Notes: generated by a model not told the origin, from the sequence alone. DNA of 64,000 bases from JAFIEN01 sp051859505 (GCA_051859505.1 JBHYFN010000001.1:107703-171702), one strand, 5' to 3'; counted from the stretch's first letter, positions 23,140-32,059 are shown. Numbers and translations are program-made.

Positions 23140-25227
23140 GTGGCCGCACTCTCGCTGAAAAACCTGTTCCAGCCGACGATCCTGCTGGCCCTCGCCCTGA
23201 TGGCGGTGATCGTGATGATGATCCTGCCGATGCCCGCATGGGTTCTCGACGTCGGCCTCGCAGTCTCGTTCGCTCTGGCGATCCTCATCTTCACGGTAAC
23301 GCTCTTCGTCGAGCGGCCCCTCGATTTCTCGGCTTTCCCGACGGTTCTGCTGGCTTCGCTGATGCTGCGCCTGTCGCTGAATGTCTCTTCGACCAAGCTG
23401 ATCATAGGTGAGGGGCAGCGCGGCACCGATGCTGCCGGGCATGTGATCGAAGGCTTTGCCATGTTCGTGATGGGTGGATCCGTGCTCATCGGGCTCGTGG
23501 TCTTCGGGGTGCTGCTGATCGTCAATTTCGTTGTCATCAACAAGGGCGCTGCCCGCATGGCCGAGGTCGGGGCCCGCTTCGCGCTCGACGCCATGCCGGG
23601 AAAGCAGCTCGCCATTGATGCCGACATGTCGGCCGGCGCCATCGACCACGCCGAGGCCCGGCTTCGGAGAGAGCGCGAGCAGGCCGAGACCACCTTCTTC
23701 GGCTCGCTTGATGGTGCGTCGAAATTCGTCAAGGGCGATGCCGTCGCCGGGCTGCTCATCACTGCACTCAACCTGATCGTCGGCCTCATCGTCGGCATCA
23801 CCGTGCATGACATGGCCATCGGCGCGGCCTTCGAAACCTATGCGATCCTGACCGTCGGTGACGGTCTTGTCAGTCAGATCCCGGCGGTCATCATCGCTGT
23901 CGCGTCGGCCTTGCTGCTCGCCCGCGGCGGCGCCACCGGATCGGCCGACAGCGCGCTCCTCTCCCAGCTCGGCCGCCACCCCGCCGCGATCGCGACGGTC
24001 GGTGTCCTGATGGCTGGCTTCGCGGTCGTGCCGGGCCTGCCGTTCTGGCCGTTTCTTTTCGGCGCCATCGTTCTCGCTGGTGCGGCATATCTTTCCAGAC
24101 GAAGCCGGCTTGCCGAAGCCGCCGCTCTCGCCCCCGATGCGGTCGAGGTCGATCCCCATCCTGCTCGATCCATGGGCGACATGCTGGACCTTGATGACAT
24201 TCACATCGAATTCGCGCCGGATCTTGTCGAGATGGTGCTTGACCCCGCCACGGGCCTCGACGTTCGGATCGCGAACATGCGCAGCCATGTGGCCACGAAT
24301 TACGGACTGATCCTACCCGAGATCCGCCTGACAGACAATGCGGCCCTCAAGCCGGGCAGCTACCTGATCCGGGTGCAGGGCGTCGAGCAGGCGACAGATC
24401 AGTTGCAGCCCGGTCGCATCATGGTGCTGCTGGGTGGGAGCGAGCCGTCGGACCTGCCCGGTGAGCAGGTCCGCGAGCCTGTCTATGGGGCTCCGGCCAA
24501 GTGGATTTCGCCTGAACTGCGTGAAGGAGCGGCGCTTTCGGGGCTGACGACGGTCTGGCCGACCGAGGTTCTCGCCACGCATCTCCTCGAGGTGATCAAG
24601 CGCAACTTCGCCCGCCTGCTCAGCCACAAATCGCTTCGGCGGATCCTCGACGAGATGGTCAACCTATCGGACCAGACCCGGGCCGAGGCCAATCGCAAGC
24701 TCCTGGACGAATTGATACCCGACAAGGTGCCGATCGATCTCTTGCTTTCGGTCCTGCGCCTTCTTCTGGAAGAGCGCGTCTCGGTCAGGAATCTGCCGCT
24801 CATTCTCGAAGCCGTTGCCGAAGGGCGGCAGATCCATACCTCAGCCGAAGGCGTGGCCGAGCATGTGCGGCAAAGACTTGGTTTTCAACTGACAGCGGAA
24901 TTGCGGCGCGAGGACGGCACGATCCCCCTGATCCAGCTTGCACCGGAATGGGAGGACACTTTCAACACCTACCAGGTCGCCTCCGACAGGGGCGCGGCCG
25001 AGGTGGCCTTGCCTCCGGACGAGTTCAACCGCCTGGCCAATGCCATTGCCGAGAAGCTCGCCCAGGCAGGCAAAAGCGGCACATATCCTGCGGTTGTCAC
25101 GTCGTCGAGGCGCAGGCGCTTTCTTCGAACACTCATGACGGCCCGTTCGATCTCCAACCCGGTCCTTTCGTTCGAGGAAATCGGGATCGATGCCCGACCC
25201 GCTCTGGTCGGGCTCGTTCCGGCATGA
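23140..25227 (+). CDS. flhA: flagellar export gate protein FlhA
   Basis: 695 aa with a GTG start at 23140. FlhA is the nonameric export gate with a cytoplasmic ring that receives substrates and chaperones. Eight membrane segments occupy about 1-320. The FHIPEP-region motifs are visible in FSAFPTVLLASLMLRLSLNVSSTKLII, AMPGKQLAIDADMSAGAIDHAEARLRRERE and FFGSLDGASKFVKGDAVAGLLIT. The C-domain ends normally (LVPA). FliR starts inside its stop codon, giving the run flhA-fliR-flhB-fliJ-like. Confidence 0.97.
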   Translation: MAALSLKNLFQPTILLALALMAVIVMMILPMPAWVLDVGLAVSFALAILIFTVTLFVERPLDFSAFPTVLLASLMLRLSLNVSSTKLIIGEGQRGTDAAGHVIEGFAMFVMGGSVLIGLVVFGVLLIVNFVVINKGAARMAEVGARFALDAMPGKQLAIDADMSAGAIDHAEARLRREREQAETTFFGSLDGASKFVKGDAVAGLLITALNLIVGLIVGITVHDMAIGAAFETYAILTVGDGLVSQIPAVIIAVASALLLARGGATGSADSALLSQLGRHPAAIATVGVLMAGFAVVPGLPFWPFLFGAIVLAGAAYLSRRSRLAEAAALAPDAVEVDPHPARSMGDMLDLDDIHIEFAPDLVEMVLDPATGLDVRIANMRSHVATNYGLILPEIRLTDNAALKPGSYLIRVQGVEQATDQLQPGRIMVLLGGSEPSDLPGEQVREPVYGAPAKWISPELREGAALSGLTTVWPTEVLATHLLEVIKRNFARLLSHKSLRRILDEMVNLSDQTRAEANRKLLDELIPDKVPIDLLLSVLRLLLEERVSVRNLPLILEAVAEGRQIHTSAEGVAEHVRQRLGFQLTAELRREDGTIPLIQLAPEWEDTFNTYQVASDRGAAEVALPPDEFNRLANAIAEKLAQAGKSGTYPAVVTSSRRRRFLRTLMTARSISNPVLSFEEIGIDARPALVGLVPA

Positions 25228-26006
25228 TTCTCGATGCCGTGGATCTGGGGCCGCTCTTGCAGGAGGGTGGCTGGGCTGTGCTTGTCGTCTTTCTGCGTGT
25301 CGGGGCAATCGTGTCGATGGTTCCCGCCTTTGGCGAGCAGTCGATCCCGGTCAGGGTGCGTCTGGCTCTCGCTCTTGCCTTCACTGTCGTCGTTCTGCCC
25401 GCAGTTTCCCCAGATGTCGGAACGGTGCCGGCCAATCCGGCGGACGCCCTTCTTGCCTGCCTTGCCGAGGTACTCGCGGGGCTGATCTTCGGATTGATGC
25501 TGCGCTTCTTCGTCTTTGTCCTGATGATCGCCGGAATGATCGCCGCCCAATCCACCTCGCTGTCCCAGCTTTTCGGAAACAGCGCGGGGGGCGAGCCGTC
25601 TCCGGCCGCGAGCCACCTGCTGGTGAGCGGAGGCCTCGCGATTGCGACGGCTCTGGGTCTGCACGTCCAGATCGCGGCCTATTTGATCGGCAGCTATCTC
25701 CTGATCCCTGCGGGTAGCCTGCCGTCGGCCGAGGCCGTCCTGACCGTCGGCCTTGCAGAAGTGGCGCGCACGACCGGGCTTGCCTTCAGCCTTGCCGCGC
25801 CCTTCATGATGGCGGCGCTCCTCTACAATGTGACCCTCGGGATCATCAACCGGGCGATGCCGCAGCTGATGGTGACTTTCGTCGGCGCACCTGCCATCAC
25901 CTTCGGGGGCCTTGTCCTGCTGGCCGTCGCGGCGCCGGTGATGCTGAGCCTTTGGTCCAGTGCGCTGTTTTCGTTCATGTCGGCCCCCTTTGGCCCGCTT
26001 CCATGA
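25224..26006 (+). CDS. fliR: flagellar export gate protein FliR
   Basis: 260 aa inner-membrane protein of the FliP-FliQ-FliR gate. Hydrophobic segments are spread through the whole length (VLVVFLRVGAIVSMVPAF, LALALAFTVVVLPAV, LAGLIFGLMLRFFVFVLMIAGMIAAQ). The family motif around AAPFMMAALLYNVTLGIINRAMPQLMVTFVGAPA is clear. The ATG at 25224 overlaps the flhA stop (ATGA) and marks the true start within a longer open frame. Its own stop overlaps flhB in the same way. Confidence 0.96.
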   Translation: MILDAVDLGPLLQEGGWAVLVVFLRVGAIVSMVPAFGEQSIPVRVRLALALAFTVVVLPAVSPDVGTVPANPADALLACLAEVLAGLIFGLMLRFFVFVLMIAGMIAAQSTSLSQLFGNSAGGEPSPAASHLLVSGGLAIATALGLHVQIAAYLIGSYLLIPAGSLPSAEAVLTVGLAEVARTTGLAFSLAAPFMMAALLYNVTLGIINRAMPQLMVTFVGAPAITFGGLVLLAVAAPVMLSLWSSALFSFMSAPFGPLP

Positions 26007-27100
26007 GCGGCAAGGAAGAACAAGCCGGCGAAAAGAGTTTCGAGCCGACCGAGCGCCGGCTATCCGAAGCGCGGCGCAAGGGCGAGGTTCCGCGATCCGC
26101 CGACCTGACCACCGCGCTTGCCTATATGGGCTTTGTCGCGCTTGGGATGACCTTCGGCGGCACGCTGCTTCTGCGGTTGGGCGAAAGCCTGATGGTTTTG
26201 CTGGATCAACCCGCGACGATTGCCGGGATCCTCTTCGATGGCCCCGGCACGCCGGTGATCGGAGGCCTCATTCTCGCGATCGTCATGGCTGTCTTGCCGT
26301 GGTTTCTGTTGCCGGCCGCCATGGCGCTGCTTTCGGAATTCGGACAGCAGAGCCTGGTCTTCGCACCTGACAAGCTGAAACCAAAGCTGTCGCGGATCTC
26401 GCCGATCAAGGCCATCGGAAACAAGTTCGGTATTTCCGGACTTTTCGAGTTCACCAAGAGCTTCTTCAAGCTGATGATCTACGGCTCGGTCCTGACGATC
26501 TATCTCATCCGCCGGTCCGACGACCTGATCGGAAGCGCCATGCTGAATGCCGGGATGGTCAGCGTCTCGCTTCTGCGGATCCTTGTGGATCTTCTCTTGA
26601 TCGTCCTGGTCATAGCGGTTGCGATCGGCCTGCTCGATCTTCTGTGGCAACGCTCGGACTTCCTGCGCCGACAGCGCATGACCCGCAAGGAGGTCATGGA
26701 CGAGATGAAGGAGTCCGAAGGCGACCCCGCTCTCAAGAGCCAGCGCCGGCAGCGCGCGGTCGATGTGGCGATGAACCAGATGCTGGCGGATGTTCCCAAG
26801 GCGAGCGTCGTCATCGTCAATCCGACGCATTTCGCCGTGGCGCTGGAGTGGGATCGGCAAAGCGCGACGGCGCCGATCTGTCGTGCCAAGGGGGTGGACC
26901 ATGTTGCCGCCAGGATACGGGAGATCGCGATGGAACATGGCGTGCCCATTCATTCCGACCCGCCGACGGCGCGCGCGCTTCACGCCGAGGTCGACATTGG
27001 CCAGCCGATCCCGGCGGATCAGTATCGCGCCGTTGCGGCGGCGATCCGTTTTGCCGAAGCGATGCGCATGAAGGCCCGCGGCAGAGGAGGCAGATCATGA
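26003..27100 (+). CDS. flhB: flagellar export switch protein FlhB
   Basis: 365 aa. It has the cytoplasmic N-terminus EKSFEPTERRLSEARRKGEVPRSADL, four membrane segments (about 38-60, 85-112, 155-170, 185-212), and a C-domain with the autocleavage motif N273-P-T-H276 in VIVNPTHFAVAL. Cleavage there switches export from hook to filament substrates. The linker RMTRKEVMDEMKESEGDPALKSQRR is canonical. The start at 26003 is fixed by overlap with the fliR stop. The FliJ-like gene begins inside the flhB stop codon. Confidence 0.97.
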   Translation: MSGKEEQAGEKSFEPTERRLSEARRKGEVPRSADLTTALAYMGFVALGMTFGGTLLLRLGESLMVLLDQPATIAGILFDGPGTPVIGGLILAIVMAVLPWFLLPAAMALLSEFGQQSLVFAPDKLKPKLSRISPIKAIGNKFGISGLFEFTKSFFKLMIYGSVLTIYLIRRSDDLIGSAMLNAGMVSVSLLRILVDLLLIVLVIAVAIGLLDLLWQRSDFLRRQRMTRKEVMDEMKESEGDPALKSQRRQRAVDVAMNQMLADVPKASVVIVNPTHFAVALEWDRQSATAPICRAKGVDHVAARIREIAMEHGVPIHSDPPTARALHAEVDIGQPIPADQYRAVAAAIRFAEAMRMKARGRGGRS

Positions 27101-27477
27101 AGGATACCGACCGGCTCGTGACCTTGACCTCCCTCGTACGCGATGCCGCAGAGGCCGAGCTTGCCCGGCTCGTCCGCAAGGATCGCGATCTTTGCGAGGC
27201 GCTCGACAGGCTTCGGGCTGATCGTTCGCGGAGCAGGGAGGTGCTTCCCGATCTGCCCGATCCGGCGACCCGCGCCGGGGCCGAGGTGGCCTGGCACCGC
27301 TGGATCGAAGAGCGTAGCGCCGCCATCAACCGGGAACGCGCGCGGCTACAGATCCAGATCGCCCATGCCCGGAGCCGCTTTTCCGAGGCGCTCGGACGTC
27401 AGAATGCGATGAAGGAAATCGCCGAGGTTGAATCGCAACAACGCCGGCGCAGGATCGAGGCGCGCTGGCAGGAGTGA
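27097..27477 (+). CDS. FliJ-like coiled-coil protein
   Basis: 126 aa, almost entirely helical and highly charged (EAELARLVRKDRDLCEALDRLRADRSRSREVL; INRERARLQIQIAHARSRFSEALGRQNAMKEIAEVE), with a Lys/Arg-rich end (QQRRRRIEARW). Size and coiled-coil nature match FliJ, the stalk that links the FliI ATPase to FlhA. FliJ sequences diverge strongly, so this rests on shape and on being translationally coupled to flhB (ATGA overlap). It is the last gene of the plus-strand operon, and its end is only 4 nt from the convergent FliL-like gene. Confidence 0.6.
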   Translation: MKDTDRLVTLTSLVRDAAEAELARLVRKDRDLCEALDRLRADRSRSREVLPDLPDPATRAGAEVAWHRWIEERSAAINRERARLQIQIAHARSRFSEALGRQNAMKEIAEVESQQRRRRIEARWQE

Positions 27478-27481
27478 GCCG

Positions 27482-28030
27482 TCAGGCGTCCTGCCGGACG
27501 AGGTTGACGATCAGAACATCCGAGATGGAGTCCCCAAGTGCATCGCGCGCCGCCACACGGAGGCCATTGCGCAGGCTGCGCATGTTCGAGGCAGAGGTGA
27601 AGTCGCCGTCGAAGCCGCCGGTATTGGCATGGTCGAAAAGCACCTGCAGGAAGATGTCTCTCAGCCGTGGCTCATGCGCCAGAACCGTTTCGGACTCGCC
27701 GGAGGGAACCTCGATGCTGAGCGACAGGATGACCATGAAGACGACCGAGCCATCGCGAAGGACGGGAACAATGAACTGGTTGGGCAGACGCACATACTGG
27801 AGATCGGCCGTCAACTCTCGCAACCCGTCGATTTCGCGATTGGTCCGCGGCAGGGCGGAGGTGGCGACCTCGCCTTCAGCCAGGGCCGAGGTCTCGGGGC
27901 CGCATTCGATTGACGGCGCGTCCGCCATGTTCTGGTCGTCCTGTTCGTCGGGTCGCAGCAACAGCCCGGCGCCCACTCCGGCTGCCACGCCGAGGATCAA
28001 GAGGACGACGGGAAGGATCAGCTTGAACAT
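27482..28030 (-). CDS. second FliL-like basal-body protein
   Basis: 182 aa, with the ATG at 28030 chosen because it opens a clean membrane anchor (MFKLILPVVLLILGVAAGVGAGLLL). An acidic spacer follows, then a FliL-type periplasmic domain (YVRLPNQFIVPVLRDGSVVFMVILSLSIEV; LRDIFLQVLFDHANTGGF; DSISDVLIVNLVRQDA). It follows flgH after 10 nt and ends the flgB-flgH operon. It differs clearly from the FliL at 17.6 kb in size, linker and ending, so the two are paralogues that may have distinct motor roles. Confidence 0.85.
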   Translation of the reverse strand: MFKLILPVVLLILGVAAGVGAGLLLRPDEQDDQNMADAPSIECGPETSALAEGEVATSALPRTNREIDGLRELTADLQYVRLPNQFIVPVLRDGSVVFMVILSLSIEVPSGESETVLAHEPRLRDIFLQVLFDHANTGGFDGDFTSASNMRSLRNGLRVAARDALGDSISDVLIVNLVRQDA

Positions 28031-28040
28031 GGGCGCGTCC

Positions 28041-28778
28041 TCAGAATGGCAAAAGGATCTCTGCAGCCTGCTGGCCATAGCGCGGCTGCTGCATGTCCGA
28101 GATCTGGCCGCGGCCGCCATAGTCGATCCGGGCCTGGGCGATCTTGTCGTAGGTGATCTCGTTCTGGCGGCTGATGTCGGCCGGCCGCACATAGCCCGTG
28201 ACCATCAGGGCGCGAAGCTCGTAATTCACGCGCACCTCCTGATTGCCCATGATCTCAAGCACGCCATTCGGAAGCACGTCGATCACGGTCGCCGCGATGC
28301 GAAGCTCCAGCTGTTCCTGGCGGGTCACCGATCCATCGCCGTTGAAGCGGCTGTTCGAACCGATCTCGACAGCATTGGCCAGACTTGCCCCGGCCGGCAG
28401 ATTGCGGTCGATCCTTTGCGGCACGCCAAGGAGCTGTGGAACGGACATGCTCTGCGAGCCGCTTCGGGCGCGGTCGCTGGAATTGGAGATCTGGGCGCTG
28501 TCATCGATCTCGATCACGACGGTGAGGATATCTCCCCTCTGCATCGCGCGCCTGTCGCCAAGCAGCGAACTGCGGTCGCCCGTCCACAGAGAGGCCGGCG
28601 CTGTCGGCAGCCCGCGTGTCGGTTCGATCATGTAGGGCAGTCCGGTCGTCATCATGGCGGTGTATTCGGTCGACATCTGCGGAGGAACGAAGTCCGGCTC
28701 CCGACCGATGGAATCGCCGTTTGCGCAGGCGGACAGAACGATTGATGCAGCCAGAATTGCGGCAAGGGCTCGTGTCAC
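28041..28778 (-). CDS. flgH: flagellar L-ring protein FlgH
   Basis: 245 aa outer-membrane lipoprotein. GAGGAG 6 nt upstream identifies a GTG start at 28778. The signal ends in the lipobox LSAC, so Cys18 is lipidated. Core features include PASLWTGDRSSLLGDRRAMQRGDILTVVIEI and NSSDRARSGSQS, then LPNGVLEIMGNQEVRVNYELRALMVTGYVRPADIS, a standard FlgH block, with the family-typical end QQAAEILLPF. It sits between flgA and the FliL-like gene. The matching P ring (FlgI) is encoded 19 kb away. Confidence 0.96.
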   Translation of the reverse strand: MTRALAAILAASIVLSACANGDSIGREPDFVPPQMSTEYTAMMTTGLPYMIEPTRGLPTAPASLWTGDRSSLLGDRRAMQRGDILTVVIEIDDSAQISNSSDRARSGSQSMSVPQLLGVPQRIDRNLPAGASLANAVEIGSNSRFNGDGSVTRQEQLELRIAATVIDVLPNGVLEIMGNQEVRVNYELRALMVTGYVRPADISRQNEITYDKIAQARIDYGGRGQISDMQQPRYGQQAAEILLPF

Positions 28779-28788
28779 GTTCTTCTCC

Positions 28789-29205
28789 TCAGGGCGAGAC
28801 ATAGGCGGCACCGTCCCAGCCCGCGCGGGCCGTGACGGTGTTGCGGGAGGCCGTGTTCATCACGCGCAGCACATCGCCCGGCCCCGCCCGGTCCAGTGCC
28901 CGGCCCTCGACGGTGATGTGGATGCCGCCGTTGGCGTAGATCAGGGTCACGATCTGGTTGCGATCGATGACGGCGGCCGGGCCGATCTCGGACGCCCGGA
29001 TGGGACGGCCGGCATAGAGGGCCACGCGGGCCTCCATGCCGATGATCGCGGCAGGATCCGAAAGCGCGCCCTCGACGACGCCATCCCGCAGGACAAGGTC
29101 ATCGGATGTGATCAACTGGCCGGCGGGAATGGTCCGGACGGGCACGACGGTTTCCGCCAGAGCGGGTGCGGCGAGAAGGATCAGGACAGCGGCGAGGCGC
29201 ATCAT
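28789..29205 (-). CDS. flgA: P-ring assembly chaperone FlgA
   Basis: 138 aa, a short FlgA. It has a signal peptide (MRLAAVLILLAAPALAE), a SAF domain (VPVRTIPAGQLITSDDLVLRDG) and the C-terminal segment DRAGPGDVLRVMNTASRNTVTARAGWDGAAYV, which matches the end of FlgA in most proteobacteria. Longer FlgA proteins carry an additional N-terminal domain that is missing here. Its start overlaps the flgG stop codon. It would help FlgI polymerise into the P ring. Confidence 0.93.
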   Translation of the reverse strand: MMRLAAVLILLAAPALAETVVPVRTIPAGQLITSDDLVLRDGVVEGALSDPAAIIGMEARVALYAGRPIRASEIGPAAVIDRNQIVTLIYANGGIHITVEGRALDRAGPGDVLRVMNTASRNTVTARAGWDGAAYVSP

Positions 29206-29987
29206 CTCAGTTGCACCATTGCGCCAAGCATCTGATCGGCCGCGCTGATCACCTTGGAATTGAGCTCATAACCGCGCTGGGCCTGGATCAGGTCGGTGAT
29301 CTCCTTGACCGCATCGACGGTGCTGTTCTCGAGATAGCCTTGCCGGATCATGCCAAGCCCGTCGCGCCCCGGTTCGGCCGCCTGGGCGGGGCCGGAGGCG
29401 GGCGTCTCGACATAGAGGTTCGATCCGATCGCCTCGAGGCCCTTGGGATTGGTGAAACCGCTCAGGGTAAACTGGCCAAGCTGTTCGGGTTCGATCCGGT
29501 TGCTGAAATAGGCAAAGACCTCGCCCTCGCCATTGATCGCGATGGAAATCGCATCGTTCGGCACGGTGATGTCGGGCACGACCGGGTAGCCGTCGGAGGT
29601 CACGATCAGGCCATCCCCGGTCAGTTTCAAAGCGCCGTCGCGGGTGAAGGCGGGGCGTCCGTCCGGCAGGGTCACTTCGAGGTAGCCCGACCCCTCGATC
29701 GCGATATCGAGATTGCCGCCCGTCGCGGCCAGCGAGCCCTGACCCAACATGACCGAGACCGCGGTCGTCCTGACCCCGAGGCCAAGCTGAACGCCGACGG
29801 GCAGGGATGTTCCGTCCGAGGCGGTGATCGTGCCGGGGCGCTGGACCTGCTGGTAATGAAGATCGGCGAATTCCGCGCGGCGGGGGTTGTAGGCCGTCGT
29901 GCTCATGTTGGCGAGGTTGTTCGAGATGACCTCGACCCGGGTCTGTTGGGCCTGCATGCCGGCCGCGGCAATATCTAGCGCGCGCAT
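29202..29987 (-). CDS. flgG: distal rod protein FlgG
   Basis: 261 aa. The N-terminal rod/hook motif ALDIAAAGMQAQQTRVEVISNNLANMSTTAYNPRRAEFADLHYQ is strong, including the extended GSS-like loop typical of FlgG. The C-terminal EEITDLIQAQRGYELNSKVISAADQM-type helix (here KEITDLIQAQRGYELN) is also canonical. The central part has GGNLDIAIEGSGYLEV. FlgG builds the distal rod through the peptidoglycan. It follows flgF by 9 nt and is translationally coupled to flgA. Confidence 0.97.
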   Translation of the reverse strand: MRALDIAAAGMQAQQTRVEVISNNLANMSTTAYNPRRAEFADLHYQQVQRPGTITASDGTSLPVGVQLGLGVRTTAVSVMLGQGSLAATGGNLDIAIEGSGYLEVTLPDGRPAFTRDGALKLTGDGLIVTSDGYPVVPDITVPNDAISIAINGEGEVFAYFSNRIEPEQLGQFTLSGFTNPKGLEAIGSNLYVETPASGPAQAAEPGRDGLGMIRQGYLENSTVDAVKEITDLIQAQRGYELNSKVISAADQMLGAMVQLR

Positions 29988-29996
29988 CGCGTCCTC

Positions 29997-30713
29997 CTAT
30001 CGGTTCATGGTCTGCATCAGGCTGCGCATTCTCTCGTCCTCGCGGTCGAGGAAGGCCTGGCCGAGTTCATAGGCCCGCTGCACTTCGATCATGCGGGTGA
30101 TCTCCTGCACGGCATTGACGTTCGATTCCTCGAGAAATCCCTGCAGGATCCTGCCTTCGGGGGCGGGGTCGAAACCGTCGGGCGACTGGAAGCGGACCCC
30201 GTTCTCGCGGATCAGGCTGTCGATGTCGCGCGGCATGACGAGGCCGATCTGCCCGACCGGAACGCCATCCGCCGACAATGTCCCGTCCGGCGCGATGCCG
30301 ATGGTTCCGACCCCGGGCGGGACGAAGACCGGCGCGCCACCAGCGTCAAGGACCAGATGCCCTTCCATGGTGACAAGATCGCCGTTCTCGTTCGGGGTAA
30401 AGCTGCCGGCGCGGGTCAGCCTTTCGCCCTGTGGCGTGGCAATCAGGAAGAAACCTTCCCCTTCGATCGCAAGATCGAAAGGCCCCCCCGTTGAAACCAG
30501 ACTGCCCTGAGAAAACGAGGTCTCGCGCACGCGCGCCGCCGCCATCGACAGCGAGTCGGCGTCGGGGCCGAGGGTGCGGATATATTCCGAGAAAATCACC
30601 CCCTCGGCGCGGTAGCCGACGGTATTGGCATTGGCCACGTTGTTCGCGACCGCCCGCATTTCGGACATCAGGCCCGATTGCCGCGTCAGCGTTGTGTAGG
30701 TGGCGTTCTCCAT
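29997..30713 (-). CDS. flgF: proximal rod protein FlgF
   Basis: 238 aa. It has the rod-protein N-terminus with MRAVANNVANANTVGYRAEGVIFSEYI, the central GGPFDLAIEGEGFFLI and the C-terminal VQEITRMIEVQRAYELGQAFLDREDERM. Compared with FlgG it is shorter and ends RSLMQTMNR, as FlgF proteins do. It sits between fliQ and flgG. The ribosome site is inside the end of fliQ, only 1 nt from its stop. Confidence 0.95.
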   Translation of the reverse strand: MENATYTTLTRQSGLMSEMRAVANNVANANTVGYRAEGVIFSEYIRTLGPDADSLSMAAARVRETSFSQGSLVSTGGPFDLAIEGEGFFLIATPQGERLTRAGSFTPNENGDLVTMEGHLVLDAGGAPVFVPPGVGTIGIAPDGTLSADGVPVGQIGLVMPRDIDSLIRENGVRFQSPDGFDPAPEGRILQGFLEESNVNAVQEITRMIEVQRAYELGQAFLDREDERMRSLMQTMNR

Positions 30714-30714
30714 C

Positions 30715-30981
30715 TCAGCCTCCGGCGATCAAGGGCAGCAACATGTCCTGGAAGAAGGTGGTCAGCGTGAGGGTCATGAATCCCATCGTGGCCCAGAACA
30801 CGGCGACGATGGCGGCCAGCTTGGGCACGAAGGTCAGCGTCATCTCCTGGATCGAGGTCAGCGCCTGGAACAGGCCCACGACCAGACCGGCCAGCAGGGC
30901 CGCCGCCAGGATCGGCATGGAGATGGTCACGGCGACCCAAAGCCCCTGCCGCATGACGTCGAAGAAAACCGCCTCGGGCAC
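30715..30981 (-). CDS. fliQ: flagellar export gate protein FliQ
   Basis: 88 aa with two membrane helices (ILAAALLAGLVVGLFQALTSIQ and AIVAVFWATMGFMTLTLTTFF) joined by EMTLTFVPKLAA, the classical FliQ signature. Four copies sit around FliP and FliR in the export gate. It lies 3 nt after fliE and overlaps nothing. Inclusion of fliQ with rod genes rather than beside fliP/fliR is an arrangement seen in alphaproteobacteria. Confidence 0.96.
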   Translation of the reverse strand: MPEAVFFDVMRQGLWVAVTISMPILAAALLAGLVVGLFQALTSIQEMTLTFVPKLAAIVAVFWATMGFMTLTLTTFFQDMLLPLIAGG

Positions 30982-30984
30982 GGG

Positions 30985-31272
30985 TCAGACCGGCATCCTC
31001 AGGATTTCCTGATAGGCCTCGACCACCCGGTTGCGCAGGGTCACGACCGTCTCGACCGCGAGCTCGGCCTGCGCGAGCGCCTGGACGAGGGCATGCGGAT
31101 CGCTGCCGGTTGTCATCGACGCCATCGCGGCCTGTTCGCTATTGGCCAGCGTGGCGGCGAAGTTCCGCGCCGCATCGCCGAAGATCGCGCCGCCCTGCGC
31201 CCCCGGATCAGGGGCCGTCGCCTCTTTCAGGGCGGCGTAGCGTTGGGCTGCAAAGGCCTGGGTCAGTTCCAT
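30985..31272 (-). CDS. fliE: MS-ring/rod adaptor FliE
   Basis: 95 aa helical protein that connects the FliF ring to the rod. The C-terminal half with PHALVQALAQAELAVETVVTLRNRVVEAYQEILRMPV is diagnostic (VQALAQAELAV, Y-Q-E-I-L-x-M). The N-terminal half is variable and Ala-rich. It sits 11 nt after flgC and before fliQ. Length is near the usual 100 aa. Confidence 0.95.
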   Translation of the reverse strand: MELTQAFAAQRYAALKEATAPDPGAQGGAIFGDAARNFAATLANSEQAAMASMTTGSDPHALVQALAQAELAVETVVTLRNRVVEAYQEILRMPV

Positions 31273-31283
31273 TCTGGCACCTC

Positions 31284-31676
31284 CTATTTCCGCAACAGAT
31301 CCATCAGCGCGGTCGACATCTGTCGGACCTGCTCAAAGATCTTCAGGTTGGCTTCGTAGCTTCTGCTGGCCTCGCGCGCGTCGGCGATCTCGATCAGCAG
31401 GTTGACGTTCGTTCCGTCGTAATGCCCGCTCTCATCCGCGAGGGGATGGCTGGGGTCATAGATCCGTTCCAGCTGTGTCTGGTCCAGACGGACCGGCCCG
31501 GTCCGGATCGCCCCGGTCGCGCCGCCCCTTTCAAGCTCGGCCTCGAACGAGACCATCTTGCGCCGGTAGCCGGGCGTATCGGCATTGGCGATGTTTTCGG
31601 ACAGGTGGCGCAGGCGGGTGGCCTGCGACTGCATCCCGCTGGAGGCGATCCCGAGCGCCTGGGAAAAATCGTTCAT
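31284..31676 (-). CDS. flgC: proximal rod protein FlgC
   Basis: 130 aa. The start FSQALGIASSGMQSQATRLRHLSENIANADTPGYRRKMVSFE and the C-terminal SRSYEANLKIFEQVRQMSTALMDLLRK match FlgC well. The ATG overlaps the flgB stop (ATGA). It is one of the three small rod subunits between FliE and FlgG. Confidence 0.96.
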   Translation of the reverse strand: MNDFSQALGIASSGMQSQATRLRHLSENIANADTPGYRRKMVSFEAELERGGATGAIRTGPVRLDQTQLERIYDPSHPLADESGHYDGTNVNLLIEIADAREASRSYEANLKIFEQVRQMSTALMDLLRK

Positions 31677-32059
31677 CGTCCTGCCCCCAGTGAACTGCGG
31701 ATGATCCCCATCGCGTGACGATAGATCGCCAGCGCCCGGGTGTGTTCGCGCTGCGCCTCGATGGCGAGGAGCATCTGCTCTTCGATCGAGACGGTGTTGC
31801 CGTTGGGCGAAGGTTCGGTGGCGCTGGTCATGGCGCTAGCCGCGACAGCGGTGCCCGACCCGGCAAGGTGCTGGGGCCGGTTGGTCCGAAGGGCTTGCGG
31901 GCTGTCGTTGCGATAGACCTCGGTAAAGGCGGGCAGGGCGCTGGCGCGGTAGCCGGGCGTATCGGCATTGGCCACATTGCGTGCCACCATGGCGGTCCGC
32001 GCGCCGGCATGCTGCGCGAGATCGGATGCGACACGGAACAGGTCGAGCGATTGGTACAT
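31673..32059 (-). CDS. flgB: proximal rod protein FlgB
   Basis: 128 aa. The ATG at 32059 (MYQSLDLFRVASDL) is supported by AGGGAGAAG about 7 nt upstream. Rod signature RTAMVARNVANADTPGYRASALPAF and the C-terminal EEQMLLAIEAQREHTRALAIYRHAMGIIRSSLG are typical. It heads flgB-flgC-fliE-fliQ-flgF-flgG-flgA-flgH-fliL2 and is divergent from fliI across a 96-bp region carrying two CCTTAAGG repeats. Confidence 0.94.
   Translation of the reverse strand: MYQSLDLFRVASDLAQHAGARTAMVARNVANADTPGYRASALPAFTEVYRNDSPQALRTNRPQHLAGSGTAVAASAMTSATEPSPNGNTVSIEEQMLLAIEAQREHTRALAIYRHAMGIIRSSLGAGR

Noticed and set aside
22924..24288. Minus-strand frame opposite flhA
   Set aside because: flhA is a certain gene here; the opposite frame has no domain and highly skewed charge.
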